Positions 28,638 to 37,652 of a stretch of DNA of 52,420 nucleotides are shown here, in pieces. The position numbers and the translations under genes are program-made. Origin of the DNA: Shewanella jiangmenensis (GTDB taxonomy: Bacteria > Pseudomonadota > Gammaproteobacteria > Enterobacterales > Shewanellaceae); NCBI RefSeq assembly GCF_018596335.1, contig NZ_JAHEPS010000014.1, forward strand, positions 1 through 52,420, written 5' to 3'. Below the pieces are notes generated by a model. The model was not told the DNA's origin. It made no database searches and saw only the letters and a program-made list of their open reading frames with translations. Position 1 is the stretch's first letter. Each line of letters begins with the position of its first letter.

Positions 28638-28682
28638 ACGCGGCGCTGCTACAGGTGTACGCCGAAATTGGCTCGCAGGTTT

Positions 28683-29288
28683 TCAGCGACGCCAGGCAGG
28701 TATACGTGACTCGTAGTCGCTGATGGCCGCTTCGTGTGCCAGGGTCAGACCGATGGCGTCCAACCCCTTGAGCAGGTTCTGACGGGCAGACTCGGCCAGG
28801 GTAAAGCTAAACTCGGCACCCGATGGCGACACCACCTTGAGGTTTTCCAGATCCACAGTCACCTCGGCGCCTTCGCATGCTTCCACTTCGTCCATCAGCT
28901 GACGTACAGCGGCTTCCGGCAAACGCACCGGCAGCAGGCCGTTGTTGATTGAGTTACCGTAAAAGATGTCGGCAAAGGTGGGCGCAATGATGGCGCGCAG
29001 GCCAAAGTCCGCCAACGCCCAGGGGGCGTGCTCACGGCTGGAGCCGCAGCCAAAGTTCTCCTGGGCCAGCAGAATAGTGGCGCCCTTGTACCTTGGTTTA
29101 TTGAGGTTGAACTCGGGGTTTGGCACATCACCAGCGTCATCCAGATAGCGCCAGTCGTGGAACAGGTGAATACCAAAGCCGTCCTTGGTCACCTTGGACA
29201 GGAACTGCTTGGGGATTATCTGATCCGTGTCGATGTTGGCCGAATCTATGGCCACCGCCAGCCCCTTGTGGGTAGTAAAAGCCTGCAT
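28683..29288 (-). CDS. leuD: 3-isopropylmalate dehydratase small subunit LeuD
   Basis: The swivel-domain subunit of isopropylmalate isomerase, which works with LeuC to convert 2- to 3-isopropylmalate. The protein is 201 residues with the aconitase swivel motifs IDTDQIIPKQFL and NFGCGSSREHAPWAL (active-site loop). It is last in leuABCD, three bases after leuC. Confidence 0.98.
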   Translation of the reverse strand: MQAFTTHKGLAVAIDSANIDTDQIIPKQFLSKVTKDGFGIHLFHDWRYLDDAGDVPNPEFNLNKPRYKGATILLAQENFGCGSSREHAPWALADFGLRAIIAPTFADIFYGNSINNGLLPVRLPEAAVRQLMDEVEACEGAEVTVDLENLKVVSPSGAEFSFTLAESARQNLLKGLDAIGLTLAHEAAISDYESRIPAWRR

Positions 29289-29291
29289 TGA

Positions 29292-30704
29292 TTAATCCTC
29301 CAGGGGTCTGTGAACGCGAATATCGACAAAGTGACCGGAAACCGCAGCAGCTGCGGCCATGGCAGGGCTCACCAGATGGGTGCGGCTGCCGCGCCCCTGG
29401 CGTCCTTCAAAGTTGCGGTTACTGGTTGAAGCACAGCGATCGCCCGCTTCAAGCCTGTCGTCGTTCATCGCAAGACACATGGAGCAGCCGGGCAAACGCC
29501 ACTCAAAACCCGCCTCAAGGAAGATTTTATCCAAGCCCTCAGCCTCGGCCTGCAGTTTTACCTGTCCTGAACCCGGTACCACGATGGCGGTCACGCCAGT
29601 GGCGACCTTGCGGCCCTTGGCCTGAGCGGCAGCAGCGCGCAAATCTTCAATGCGGGAGTTGGTGCAGGAGCCGATAAACACCTTGTTGATCGCGATGTCG
29701 GTCATGGGCGTGCCCGGGGTCAGATCCACATAGGCGAGCGCCTTCTCCATGCTGGTACGCACCACGGGATTGGTTTCATCGGCGGGGTTTGGTACCACGC
29801 CGTCGATAGCCACCACCTGGCCTGGGTTAGTGCCCCAGGTCAGCTGCGGCGCAATGGCGGCGGCTTCCAAAACCACTTCGGCATCAAACACGGCATCGGC
29901 ATCTGTGTGCAGCTCACGCCAGTCGGCCAGAGCCTGCTGCCAGGCATCGCCCTTGGGGGCAAACTCGCGGCCCTCAAGATAAGCAAAGGTGGTTTCATCG
30001 GGGGCGACCATACCGGCCTTGGCCCCCATTTCGATGGCCATGTTGCACACAGTCATGCGGCCTTCCATGGAGAGGTCGCGAATGGCCTCACCACAGAACT
30101 CCACCACATAGCCGGTGCCGCCATCCATGCCGATTTTGCCAATAATGGCCAGCACTATGTCTTTGGCGGTGATGCCGTCGGCCACCTTGCCGCGCACCTC
30201 GATTTTCATGGTCTTGGCCTTGAGCTGGCGCAGGGTCTGGGTAGCCAGTACATGCTCCACTTCCGAGGTACCAATACCGAAGGCGAGCGCACCGAAGGCG
30301 CCGTGGGTGGCTGTGTGGGAGTCGCCGCACACAATCACAGTGCCAGGCAGGGTTACGCCAAGCTCGGGGCCCATCACATGCACAATACCCTGATTGGGAT
30401 GGTGAATATCGTACAGGCGCACATTAAAGTCGCGGCAGTTGTCAGCCAGGGTTTCAACCTGAGTGCGGGCCATGGGGCTTAATGCCGTCAGACTCGCGCT
30501 CTTGGTAGAGGTGTTGTGATCCATGGTGGCGAAGGTCTTTTCCACCGCCCGCAGCTTGCGGCCAGCCATCTTCAGACCGCTGAAGGCCTGAGGCGAGGTC
30601 ACCTCGTGCACCAGATGGCGGTCTACATAGATGATGGGCGCTTCACCGGCAGGCTCGGCCACCAGGTGGGCGTCCCACACTTTTTCATACAGGGTCTTTC
30701 CCAT
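29292..30704 (-). CDS. leuC: 3-isopropylmalate dehydratase large subunit LeuC
   Basis: An aconitase-family [4Fe-4S] subunit of isopropylmalate isomerase. It is 470 residues from the ATG that shares its A with the leuB stop (TGATG); a GTG one codon upstream is possible. The cluster ligands are in GSCTNSR and in PGCSMCLAMN (two Cys). The catalytic region GDSHTATHGAFGALAFGIG is present. Confidence 0.98.
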   Translation of the reverse strand: MGKTLYEKVWDAHLVAEPAGEAPIIYVDRHLVHEVTSPQAFSGLKMAGRKLRAVEKTFATMDHNTSTKSASLTALSPMARTQVETLADNCRDFNVRLYDIHHPNQGIVHVMGPELGVTLPGTVIVCGDSHTATHGAFGALAFGIGTSEVEHVLATQTLRQLKAKTMKIEVRGKVADGITAKDIVLAIIGKIGMDGGTGYVVEFCGEAIRDLSMEGRMTVCNMAIEMGAKAGMVAPDETTFAYLEGREFAPKGDAWQQALADWRELHTDADAVFDAEVVLEAAAIAPQLTWGTNPGQVVAIDGVVPNPADETNPVVRTSMEKALAYVDLTPGTPMTDIAINKVFIGSCTNSRIEDLRAAAAQAKGRKVATGVTAIVVPGSGQVKLQAEAEGLDKIFLEAGFEWRLPGCSMCLAMNDDRLEAGDRCASTSNRNFEGRQGRGSRTHLVSPAMAAAAAVSGHFVDIRVHRPLED

Positions 30705-31798
30705 CACACACCTTCCCGGATTGCGTTGGCGATAAAGTCGCCCATTTCTTTGGTTGATTTGGCCAGATGACGCTCGTTGGCATTGAGAAGCTCTCCGGTG
30801 AGGAAACCGGCTTCCAATGCTGCACTAACAGCGCGCTCGATACAGGCAGCGGCCTCTTCCTGCTTAAGGCTGTGGCGCAGCATCAGCGCGGCAGACAGAA
30901 TTTGCGCAATCGGGTTGGCAATGCCTTTACCGGCGATATCCGGCGCGCTGCCACCTGCGGGTTCATACAGACCAAAGCCTGAGCCATTCATGGACGCAGA
31001 AGACAACAGCCCCATGGAGCCGGTGAGCATGGCGATTTCATCGGACAGAATGTCGCCAAACAGGTTTGAGCAGAGCATCACGTCGAAATCGAACGGACGA
31101 CGCAGCAGCTGCATGGTGGCGTTATCGATATAGATGTGCTCAAGGGTCACATCGGGGAAGTCTTTGGCAACTTCCTCCACCACCTGACGCCACAGCACAG
31201 AGCACGCCAGCACGTTGGCCTTGTCCACAGAAGTCACCTTGCCGCGACGACCACGGGCAGCCTCGAAGGCGATTTTGGCGATGCGGCGGATTTCGCGGCG
31301 GCTGTAACGCATGGTGTCGAAAGCCTCCTCTTCTTCACCTTCGCCCTGACGGCCTTTTGGCTTGCCAAAATAGATGCCGCCGGTCAGCTCACGCACGCAC
31401 AGCACATCGAAGCCCTGAGAGGAGATATCGGCGCGCAGCGGCGACATGTGCTCAAGACCTGTGTGCAGCTTGGCCGGACGCAGGTTACAGAAAAGCTCGA
31501 AGTGACCACGCAGTGGCAGCAAGGCGCCACGCTCAGGTTGCTCGTTGGGTGGCAGATGCTCCCACTTGGGGCCACCCACCGAGCCAAACAGGATGGCATC
31601 GGCTGCTTCACAGCCCTTGAGGGTCGCATCCGGCAGCGGGCAGCCGTGGTTGTCGATGGCAATACCGCCCACATCGTATTCGCTGTACTCGATATCGAGG
31701 TTAAAGCGTGTCTCGATGGCACTCAGCACCTTACGCGCCTCTGCCATCACCTCGGGACCAATGCCGTCTCCCGCCAATACCGCAATCTGGTAACTCAT
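30704..31798 (-). CDS. leuB: 3-isopropylmalate dehydrogenase LeuB
   Basis: An NAD-dependent oxidative decarboxylase giving 2-ketoisocaproate. The protein is 364 residues with the N-terminal AVLAGDGIGPEVM, the substrate-binding sequence RELTGGIYFG, and the C-terminal metal and cofactor loops (NLFGDILSDEIAMLTGSMGLL and EPAGGSAPDIAGKGIANP). Its stop overlaps the leuC start. It lies 57 bases after leuA. Confidence 0.98.
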   Translation of the reverse strand: MSYQIAVLAGDGIGPEVMAEARKVLSAIETRFNLDIEYSEYDVGGIAIDNHGCPLPDATLKGCEAADAILFGSVGGPKWEHLPPNEQPERGALLPLRGHFELFCNLRPAKLHTGLEHMSPLRADISSQGFDVLCVRELTGGIYFGKPKGRQGEGEEEEAFDTMRYSRREIRRIAKIAFEAARGRRGKVTSVDKANVLACSVLWRQVVEEVAKDFPDVTLEHIYIDNATMQLLRRPFDFDVMLCSNLFGDILSDEIAMLTGSMGLLSSASMNGSGFGLYEPAGGSAPDIAGKGIANPIAQILSAALMLRHSLKQEEAAACIERAVSAALEAGFLTGELLNANERHLAKSTKEMGDFIANAIREGV

Positions 31799-31855
31799 GC
31801 TTTGCTCTGCTCCTGCGACTCTATTCTTTATGTTTTAAATTTTTGACCGGACGAC

Positions 31856-33424
31856 TTACACGCCGCCCAGCTCACGACTCTTTTGAATTTGCTGCTTGCA
31901 ATGGGCCACCTTGTCGGCGCGCCAGGTCAGGTTCATCACATGCACCAGCGCGCGGGCCGAAGCCTCGACTACGTCGGTGGCAAGCCCCACACCGTGGAAG
32001 TTGCGCTCGCCGTAGCGGGCGGTGATGTCCACCTGCCCCAATGCATTCTGACCTTCGCCTTTGGCGCCAAGCTTGTAGCTGCTGATATTGATGTTGCAGC
32101 CGCTGGCGCGGGCGATGGCGTTATAGGCAGCATCCACAGGACCATTGCCGGTGGCGGCCTCGGTGACGACTTCTTCCCCGATGCGGATCCGCACTGTGGC
32201 GGTGGCCTGGCCTTCGGTGGAGTCAGACTGCACGACGAGCTGCTCCATCACATAATGGTCATCGTCTTCGGCCTGGGCTTCCATAAAAGCCAGCGCTTCC
32301 AGGTCGTAATCGAACACCTGTCCCTTGCGGTCGGCCAGTTTCAAAAACTCGGCGTACAACACATCCATATCGTAATCATCCGGGCCATAACCCATTTCTT
32401 CCATGCGGTGCTTAATCACATGGCGGCCGGAGCGCGAGGTCATGTTCAGGTTGTTACGGTTCAGGCCTATGCTCTCGGGGGTCATGATTTCATAGGTGTT
32501 TTGCGCCTTTAACATGCCGTCCTGGTGGATACCGGAGGAGTGGGTAAAGGCGTTGGAGCCCACAATGGCCTTGTTGGGCTGAATAGGCATGTTGCACAGC
32601 TGGCTGACCAGCGACGAGGTGCGGTGAATTTCGCGGGCGTTGATGTTGGTCGACAGCCCCAGCAAATCTTTGCGGGTGGCCAAAATCATGGCGATTTCTT
32701 CCAATGAACAGTTACCAGCGCGCTCACCGATACCGTTGACGGTACATTCAATCTGGCGCGCGCCCATTTGCACCGCGGCGATGGAGTTGGCCACCGACAA
32801 ACCCAAATCGTCATGGCAGTGCACCGAAATCACGGCCTGATCTATGTTCGGCACCCGGTTAAACAGGGTCTGGATAATACCGCCAAACTCGCTCGGCACT
32901 GTATAACCCACGGTATCCGGAATATTAATAGTGCGGGCACCGGCGTTAATTGCGGCCTCAACCATGCGGCACAGGTTATCAATCGGGGTGCGGCCGGCGT
33001 CTTCACAGGAGAATTCCACGTCATCGGTAAAGCGGCGGGCGTATTTCACCGCGCCCACGGCCATCTCCAGCACCTGTTCGAAAGAGCGTTTGAGCTTGCT
33101 CTCCACGTGGATGCTGGAAGTTGAAATGAAGGTGTGAATACGGAACTGTTCGGCCACCGACAGCGCCTGCGCGGCGGCATCAATGTCCTTTTCGAGCGCC
33201 CGGGACAAGGCGCATACCCGGCTGTTTTTAATATTGCGGGCAATGGTTTGCACCGACTCAAAGTCACCGGGAGACGATACCGGAAAGCCCACTTCCATCA
33301 CATCTACCCCAAGGCGCTCGAGGGCGAAGGCGATTTGCAGCTTCTCTTTAACCGACAGGCTCGCGGCCAGCGCCTGTTCGCCGTCCCTTAAGGTAGTATC
33401 AAAAATGATGACGCTGTTTGACAT
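31856..33424 (-). CDS. leuA: 2-isopropylmalate synthase LeuA
   Basis: The first committed enzyme of leucine synthesis, condensing acetyl-CoA with 2-ketoisovalerate. The protein is 522 residues with an HMGL-type TIM barrel (IFDTTLRDGEQA at the N-terminus; HCHDDLGLSVANS metal site), a linker and a C-terminal regulatory domain (about 390-515) where leucine normally binds. GGAGAAGCGG precedes the ATG. Expression is predicted to be controlled by the leuL attenuator directly upstream. Confidence 0.98.
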   Translation of the reverse strand: MSNSVIIFDTTLRDGEQALAASLSVKEKLQIAFALERLGVDVMEVGFPVSSPGDFESVQTIARNIKNSRVCALSRALEKDIDAAAQALSVAEQFRIHTFISTSSIHVESKLKRSFEQVLEMAVGAVKYARRFTDDVEFSCEDAGRTPIDNLCRMVEAAINAGARTINIPDTVGYTVPSEFGGIIQTLFNRVPNIDQAVISVHCHDDLGLSVANSIAAVQMGARQIECTVNGIGERAGNCSLEEIAMILATRKDLLGLSTNINAREIHRTSSLVSQLCNMPIQPNKAIVGSNAFTHSSGIHQDGMLKAQNTYEIMTPESIGLNRNNLNMTSRSGRHVIKHRMEEMGYGPDDYDMDVLYAEFLKLADRKGQVFDYDLEALAFMEAQAEDDDHYVMEQLVVQSDSTEGQATATVRIRIGEEVVTEAATGNGPVDAAYNAIARASGCNINISSYKLGAKGEGQNALGQVDITARYGERNFHGVGLATDVVEASARALVHVMNLTWRADKVAHCKQQIQKSRELGGV

Positions 33425-33491
33425 TCCGCTTCTCCATGGAACCCGCCTGAGGTTCGCTGTTTCACTGCTTTAATGACTGTTGTTAAAACGA

Positions 33492-33520
33492 AAAACCCCG
33501 CGACTTCGGCGCGGGGTTTT
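33492..33520 (-). terminator. leu operon attenuator (terminator hairpin)
   Basis: AAAACCCCGCG and CGCGGGGTTTT form a perfect 11-base stem with a 7-base loop, followed on the minus strand by TTTTTCG. It lies between the leuL stop and the leuA start, where leucine attenuation requires a terminator. Confidence 0.88.
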
Positions 33521-33552
33521 GTGTGGTTTGCTTATTCAGCGAGCGTGCAACA

Positions 33553-33624
33553 CTAACTCCTCCGCGCAGGGTTTGCGAGAGAAAGAAGAAGGAGAAGCTC
33601 AAAACGCACACTGATTCTATTCAT
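33553..33624 (-). CDS. leuL: leu operon leader peptide LeuL
   Basis: A 23-codon open frame on the minus strand starting MNRISVRFE and continuing with five consecutive Leu codons, one Ser and a further Leu (residues 10-16), then ANPARRS and TAG. The Leu codons are mostly CTT/CTC, rare compared with the CTG used in neighbouring genes, which suits a ribosome-stalling control peptide. It lies 47 bases downstream of the promoter -10 element and 33 bases before the terminator hairpin. The Shine-Dalgarno is weak. When leucyl-tRNA is scarce the ribosome should stall on the Leu run and let the RNA avoid the terminator. Function is by analogy with enteric leuL. Confidence 0.85.
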   Translation of the reverse strand: MNRISVRFELLLLLSLANPARRS

Positions 33625-33670
33625 AAAAACCAAATAATTATGCTGGACAAAAACCAGACTGGTGACCCTA

Positions 33671-33699
33671 TATGTAACGTGCGGCTTTGGGAGTGTCAA
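33671..33699 (-). promoter_or_regulatory. leuLABCD promoter
   Basis: On the minus strand a perfect TTGACA (33694-33699), a 17-base spacer and TACATA (33671-33676) precede the leuL start by 46 bases. Confidence 0.75.
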
Positions 33700-33882
33700 C
33701 CCCAAAATTTTCACATTGCACAGTTCAGACCAGCACCAATGACCAGTTTTAGCTCGGGTTCAACACAAAAGCGGTGTTTTTTCAGGCAAGGGCGCACAAG
33801 CAACCTGATGATTCGCTTAAGGCAGCAGATTACAATCCAGCCAAAAGCGCTTTTTCGATTTATGCACATAGCATTCGAAAAT

Positions 33883-33891
33883 TGGTATACT
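33883..33891 (+). promoter_or_regulatory. Extended -10 promoter of the TPR/GGDEF-like gene
   Basis: TGGTATACT (33883-33891) is a TGnTATAaT-like extended -10. It is followed by GC-rich GCCCGCCGC and lies 40 bases before the start codon. Confidence 0.5.
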
Positions 33892-33931
33892 GCCCGCCGC
33901 AAACTGATATGTCGATACACCCGGAGTCACA

Positions 33932-35686
33932 ATGGAATTTCATCAAAGGATTTGTTGCGCGCTGCTATGGCTGCTGCCATGGTTTGCCTGTGCGTCAGAC
34001 CCGCTGGATGATCTCAACACTCTGGTATATCAGTACCCGGCCGAAGCCAATAAAAAGCTGCTCAAACTTGAAGAAGAGTTCAGAAGCCATAAGCCTGAGC
34101 CCTTCAAGGAGCTGCGTTTAAAGATACTGCGCTGCGAAGCCCTGTTACAAATGGGCGAAAACGAAGCCGCCATCAACATGGCTCAAACCGGCGAGGCCAT
34201 CGCCAAGCAGCTGCGGGCCGAGCATGTCAGGCCCTATTTTATGTCATGCCTGGCCGACGCCTACAGCAGCTACGACAATCTGCAAATCGCGCTGCCGCAA
34301 CTGGACTCCGCCATCACGCTGGCCAAACGTTATCAGCAACCCCAGGCCTTGGTGACAGCACTCAGGCTGCGCGGCCAGATAGATACCGAAAACGACAACT
34401 TTACTTCGGCTATTGAAGATTTGCGTCTGGCACTCGATGTCTACGACAGCATAAACATTCAGGAAGAAAATTGGGCATGGCCCCCCAAGGCCTACGTTCA
34501 GGCCGCCATGGGCAACCTGCTTTACGCAACCGGCGATACTCAGCAAGCCATGTACTATATGGAGCAGGGACTGAAAAGCCCGGAGGCAAAGGGGAAAATT
34601 CGTCAGGTGCTTCTGCTCAATGCCGCCAAAATTGCATTCCATCAGGGGAACACAGAAGCCTCTGACAGGTACCTTAAAGAAGCCCGCACCTTACTGCCTG
34701 AGCTTAGCTCTGCGCTGGAATTGGCTATCAGCTACTCCATCATTGCATCCATCGAAATAGAAAGAGGCCGCGCAGAAAAAGCGAGGGAATTGCTTGAAGT
34801 TGCACTGAACACCTTTGAGCAACAGCAAAAACAGGTCCACTCAATGCGCACCCGCAAATTGCTTGCCGACGTTGCCTTTGCCAGTGGTGATGATAAAACG
34901 GCGCTGGCGCTGATGGAAAAGGCCATCCGCACCGCACAGCAAATGCAGGTCTATTCCGATTTGGCCAATTACCAGCTGGCATTGGCAAAGTACTATGCCG
35001 ACCAAAACGAGTACAAGCGCGCCTATCAGTATCTTGACCAGAGCTATCAAGCCGCCAATAAGGCCAACGCCAATACCAATCACACCCGGGTGCTGCAATT
35101 CAAGGCGCGCCTCAGCCAGCGCACCAGTGATGCAACTCTGGAAAAAGTGCTCAGCGACAATCTGCAGGACAGACGCAATATCAATTGGATGTATCTGTTT
35201 TTACTGACCATGGTGGTGCTACTGCTCAGCATAGTGATTTGGCAATTGATGCGGCATATGGCGCTGAGAAAGGCAATGCAGGTTGAGCCAGCCCCGCAAA
35301 CGCCGCAGCAGCATCTTGAAAGCGCCATGCAGCACGCCAAGCGTGGCAATCACTCGCTGTCTATTTTGCTGCTCAATGTCCGCGAAGTGGACCCTGTGGA
35401 GTTGCCGGAGCTAAAGCTTGCGCTGGAAAAGCGGCTGCGTGAGACCGATATGATTTTCCGCCACTCAGGCGATGAGCTGTTGATTTTACTGCCCTATACC
35501 AGCAATCAGGGCGCTGAGCTGGTGATGGAGCAATTAACCCCTGAGCTTGCAAAATTCAGCGATGGGAAAAACAACCTGGGCCATGCCTGCATGCATCAGT
35601 TTGATACCGCCGAGACCCTGATTAAACGCGCGACCACCCGGGGCATGAGCCGGGCTCAGCTCGACGGAAACTCGCCGGCAAGATAA
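33932..35686 (+). CDS. TPR-repeat membrane protein with degenerate GGDEF domain
   Basis: A 584-residue protein with GGAG seven bases before the ATG. It has a signal peptide (about 1-21, cleavage after ACA), a periplasmic array of TPR-like helical repeats (about 25-400), one membrane helix at 419-439, and a cytoplasmic domain (about 465-575) resembling a shortened GGDEF. Where active diguanylate cyclases have GG(D/E)EF it reads SGDEL (512-516). The usual metal and substrate Asp/Asn motif of the N-terminal half is not recognisable. It is therefore probably not a cyclase but a sensor or scaffold. Its 3' end overlaps the 3' end of recQ by 31 bases, tail to tail. Confidence 0.8.
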   Translation: MEFHQRICCALLWLLPWFACASDPLDDLNTLVYQYPAEANKKLLKLEEEFRSHKPEPFKELRLKILRCEALLQMGENEAAINMAQTGEAIAKQLRAEHVRPYFMSCLADAYSSYDNLQIALPQLDSAITLAKRYQQPQALVTALRLRGQIDTENDNFTSAIEDLRLALDVYDSINIQEENWAWPPKAYVQAAMGNLLYATGDTQQAMYYMEQGLKSPEAKGKIRQVLLLNAAKIAFHQGNTEASDRYLKEARTLLPELSSALELAISYSIIASIEIERGRAEKARELLEVALNTFEQQQKQVHSMRTRKLLADVAFASGDDKTALALMEKAIRTAQQMQVYSDLANYQLALAKYYADQNEYKRAYQYLDQSYQAANKANANTNHTRVLQFKARLSQRTSDATLEKVLSDNLQDRRNINWMYLFLLTMVVLLLSIVIWQLMRHMALRKAMQVEPAPQTPQQHLESAMQHAKRGNHSLSILLLNVREVDPVELPELKLALEKRLRETDMIFRHSGDELLILLPYTSNQGAELVMEQLTPELAKFSDGKNNLGHACMHQFDTAETLIKRATTRGMSRAQLDGNSPAR

Positions 35687-37491
35687 GCCTCGATTTCATC
35701 AAGAAACGCGGCGCCAAACTTGGCAAGCTTACGCTCGCCCACGCCGTTGACCGCCAGCAGCTCACCTTCTGACTTAGGCATCATCCAAGCCATTTCCGCC
35801 AGGGTGGCATCGTTGAACACCAGATACGGCGGCAGATCGTGCTCCTCAGCAATAGTGCGGCGCAGCGACTTGAGCCTGGCAAACAAGCGGCGGTCGTAAT
35901 TAATCGGCGCCTTGCTGTTAGTCCGTTTACGGGGCGCCTCGGCAAGACTCAGCCTTGGCTCCGCCAGCATCAGCGCAACGTCGCCTTTGAGTACAGGTCT
36001 CGCCGACGGATTAAGCCGCACAGAGGAGCCGCGGGTAATGTCCTGACTGGCAAGCCCCAGATGAATGAGCTGGCGCACCACACTGAGCCAATGCTCATGG
36101 CTCTTATCCTTGCCTATGCCCCAGGTCGTCAGCTTATCGTGACCGCGCTCGACCACAGACGCCGCCTTGGAGCCCCGCAGCACTTCAATCAGATGGTTGA
36201 CACCAAAGCGCTGCTCAAGCCTGTATATACAAGATAAAACCTTCTGCGCATCTTCGGTGCCATTGTATCTTTTGGGTGGGTCGAGGCAGATATCGCAGTT
36301 ACCACAAGGCTCATTGGCCGACTCGCCAAAATAGTGCAGCAGCACCTGACGGCGGCAGGTTTGCGCCTCGGCAAAGGCCGCCATTGATGACAGTTTATGA
36401 AACTCTACCTGCTGCTGCGGCCCGGGGGGCTGCTGCTCAATCAAGTGCCGTACCCGGCCAATGTCCGCAGGATCAAACAGCAGCAGCGCCTCGGCATCCA
36501 AACCATCGCGCCCGCCGCGGCCGGTTTCCTGGTAGTAAGACTCGATGCTTTTCGGGATGTCATAGTGCACCACAAAGCGCACGTTGGACTTGTTGATCCC
36601 CATGCCAAAGGCAACTGTAGCAACAACCACATCTATCTGATCTTTAAGAAAACGCTCCTGCACACTGGCCCGCTCATCCACTGTCATACCGGCATGATAA
36701 GCCTCGGCGTAAAAGCCTTGCTGGCGTAAACGCTGAGCCACTTCATCCACCCGGCGACGACTGCCACAATACACTATGCCGCTGGCGCCTTTCTGAGACT
36801 GAATAAATTGGCGCAGCTGATTGGCTGCATTGAGCTTTTCAGCCACTGTGTAGCGAATATTGGGCCGGTCAAAACTGGACAGGTGCTGATACGGTGCAAT
36901 CGCAAGTCGCTGACAAATGCTGACCCGGGTCGCGGCATCTGCGGTGGCCGTCAACGCCATCACAGGCACATGGGGGAATCGCTGTTTGAGTTGACCGAGC
37001 TCGGCATACTCAGGACGGAAGTCATGACCCCATTCACTGATGCAATGCGCCTCATCGATGGCAAACAAACTCAGCTGCACATCGTCAAGCCGACTTAAAA
37101 AGTCGCCCTGCAGCAAACGCTCCGGTGATACATAGAGCAGCTTCAGCTCGCCCTGACGCAATTGCCGCAGTACTTCTATCGCCTGCTCACGCCCCTGGGA
37201 CGAATTCAGGTAAGCCGCAGCGACACCGGATTGCAGCAGGCTGTCGACCTGATCCTTCATCAGTGAAATCAGCGGCGACACCACCAAAGTCACGCCGGGC
37301 AACACCAGCGCAGGCACCTGATAACAAAGGCTTTTACCGCCACCGGTAGGCATGATCACCAGACAATCTTCACCGGCACATACCCGCTGCATTACCTCCC
37401 GCTGCCCGGGACGAAAATCCCGGTAGCCAAATACCTGAGACAGGCATTGACCCAGTGCGTCGGATTGGGAAATGGGTGCGAGTTGTTCCAT
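35656..37491 (-). CDS. recQ: ATP-dependent DNA helicase RecQ
   Basis: A 3'-5' superfamily 2 helicase used in recombination and fork repair. The protein is 611 residues with Walker A PTGGGKS at 48-54, DEAH box in IDEAHCISEWGHDFRPEY, QETGRGGRDG (motif VI), an RQC zinc-binding region with four Cys (CRRQ...CGNCDIC) and a C-terminal HRDC domain (about 530-605). It is monocistronic. A near-palindrome CCTGTATATACAAG lies in its coding sequence at 36220-36233. Confidence 0.98.
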   Translation of the reverse strand: MEQLAPISQSDALGQCLSQVFGYRDFRPGQREVMQRVCAGEDCLVIMPTGGGKSLCYQVPALVLPGVTLVVSPLISLMKDQVDSLLQSGVAAAYLNSSQGREQAIEVLRQLRQGELKLLYVSPERLLQGDFLSRLDDVQLSLFAIDEAHCISEWGHDFRPEYAELGQLKQRFPHVPVMALTATADAATRVSICQRLAIAPYQHLSSFDRPNIRYTVAEKLNAANQLRQFIQSQKGASGIVYCGSRRRVDEVAQRLRQQGFYAEAYHAGMTVDERASVQERFLKDQIDVVVATVAFGMGINKSNVRFVVHYDIPKSIESYYQETGRGGRDGLDAEALLLFDPADIGRVRHLIEQQPPGPQQQVEFHKLSSMAAFAEAQTCRRQVLLHYFGESANEPCGNCDICLDPPKRYNGTEDAQKVLSCIYRLEQRFGVNHLIEVLRGSKAASVVERGHDKLTTWGIGKDKSHEHWLSVVRQLIHLGLASQDITRGSSVRLNPSARPVLKGDVALMLAEPRLSLAEAPRKRTNSKAPINYDRRLFARLKSLRRTIAEEHDLPPYLVFNDATLAEMAWMMPKSEGELLAVNGVGERKLAKFGAAFLDEIEAYLAGEFPSS

Positions 37492-37652
37492 GAAACTGCC
37501 ATTGGATGAAATCAGGCCGACATTCTAACCAAGCTGGCGCCCTGTGTCTTGCGCCTTCCACCCACAAGGCCGACTGTTGCGGGAAATATCCGGCAACCGG
37601 CATGCAGAGTTGCCAATCAGCATGGTGAACGATTAACTGTAAAGCTTGAGCG

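Larger units (their letters stand above)
28158..28682. other. AT-rich gap between fadL and leuD
   Basis: A 525-base region without a credible gene. It holds the fadL upstream region with a CRP-like site (28322-28337), an AT-rich central part (about 28380-28590) with no motif I can name, and the leuD terminator (28592-28637). Short open frames on the plus strand at 28105-28388 overlap the fadL start and show no coding signs. Confidence 0.6.

Noticed and set aside
28158..28682. An sRNA or small gene in the AT-rich fadL-leuD gap
   Set aside because: No promoter-terminator pair facing the same way and no open frame with a ribosome site could be found apart from the known leuD terminator.
36220..36233. 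LexA (SOS) box at the CTGTATATACAAG in recQ
   Set aside because: A LexA box needs CTGT-N8-ACAG (16 bases). Here the halves are four bases closer and the right half is ACAA. The site is also inside the coding region. It fits the recurring palindrome better.
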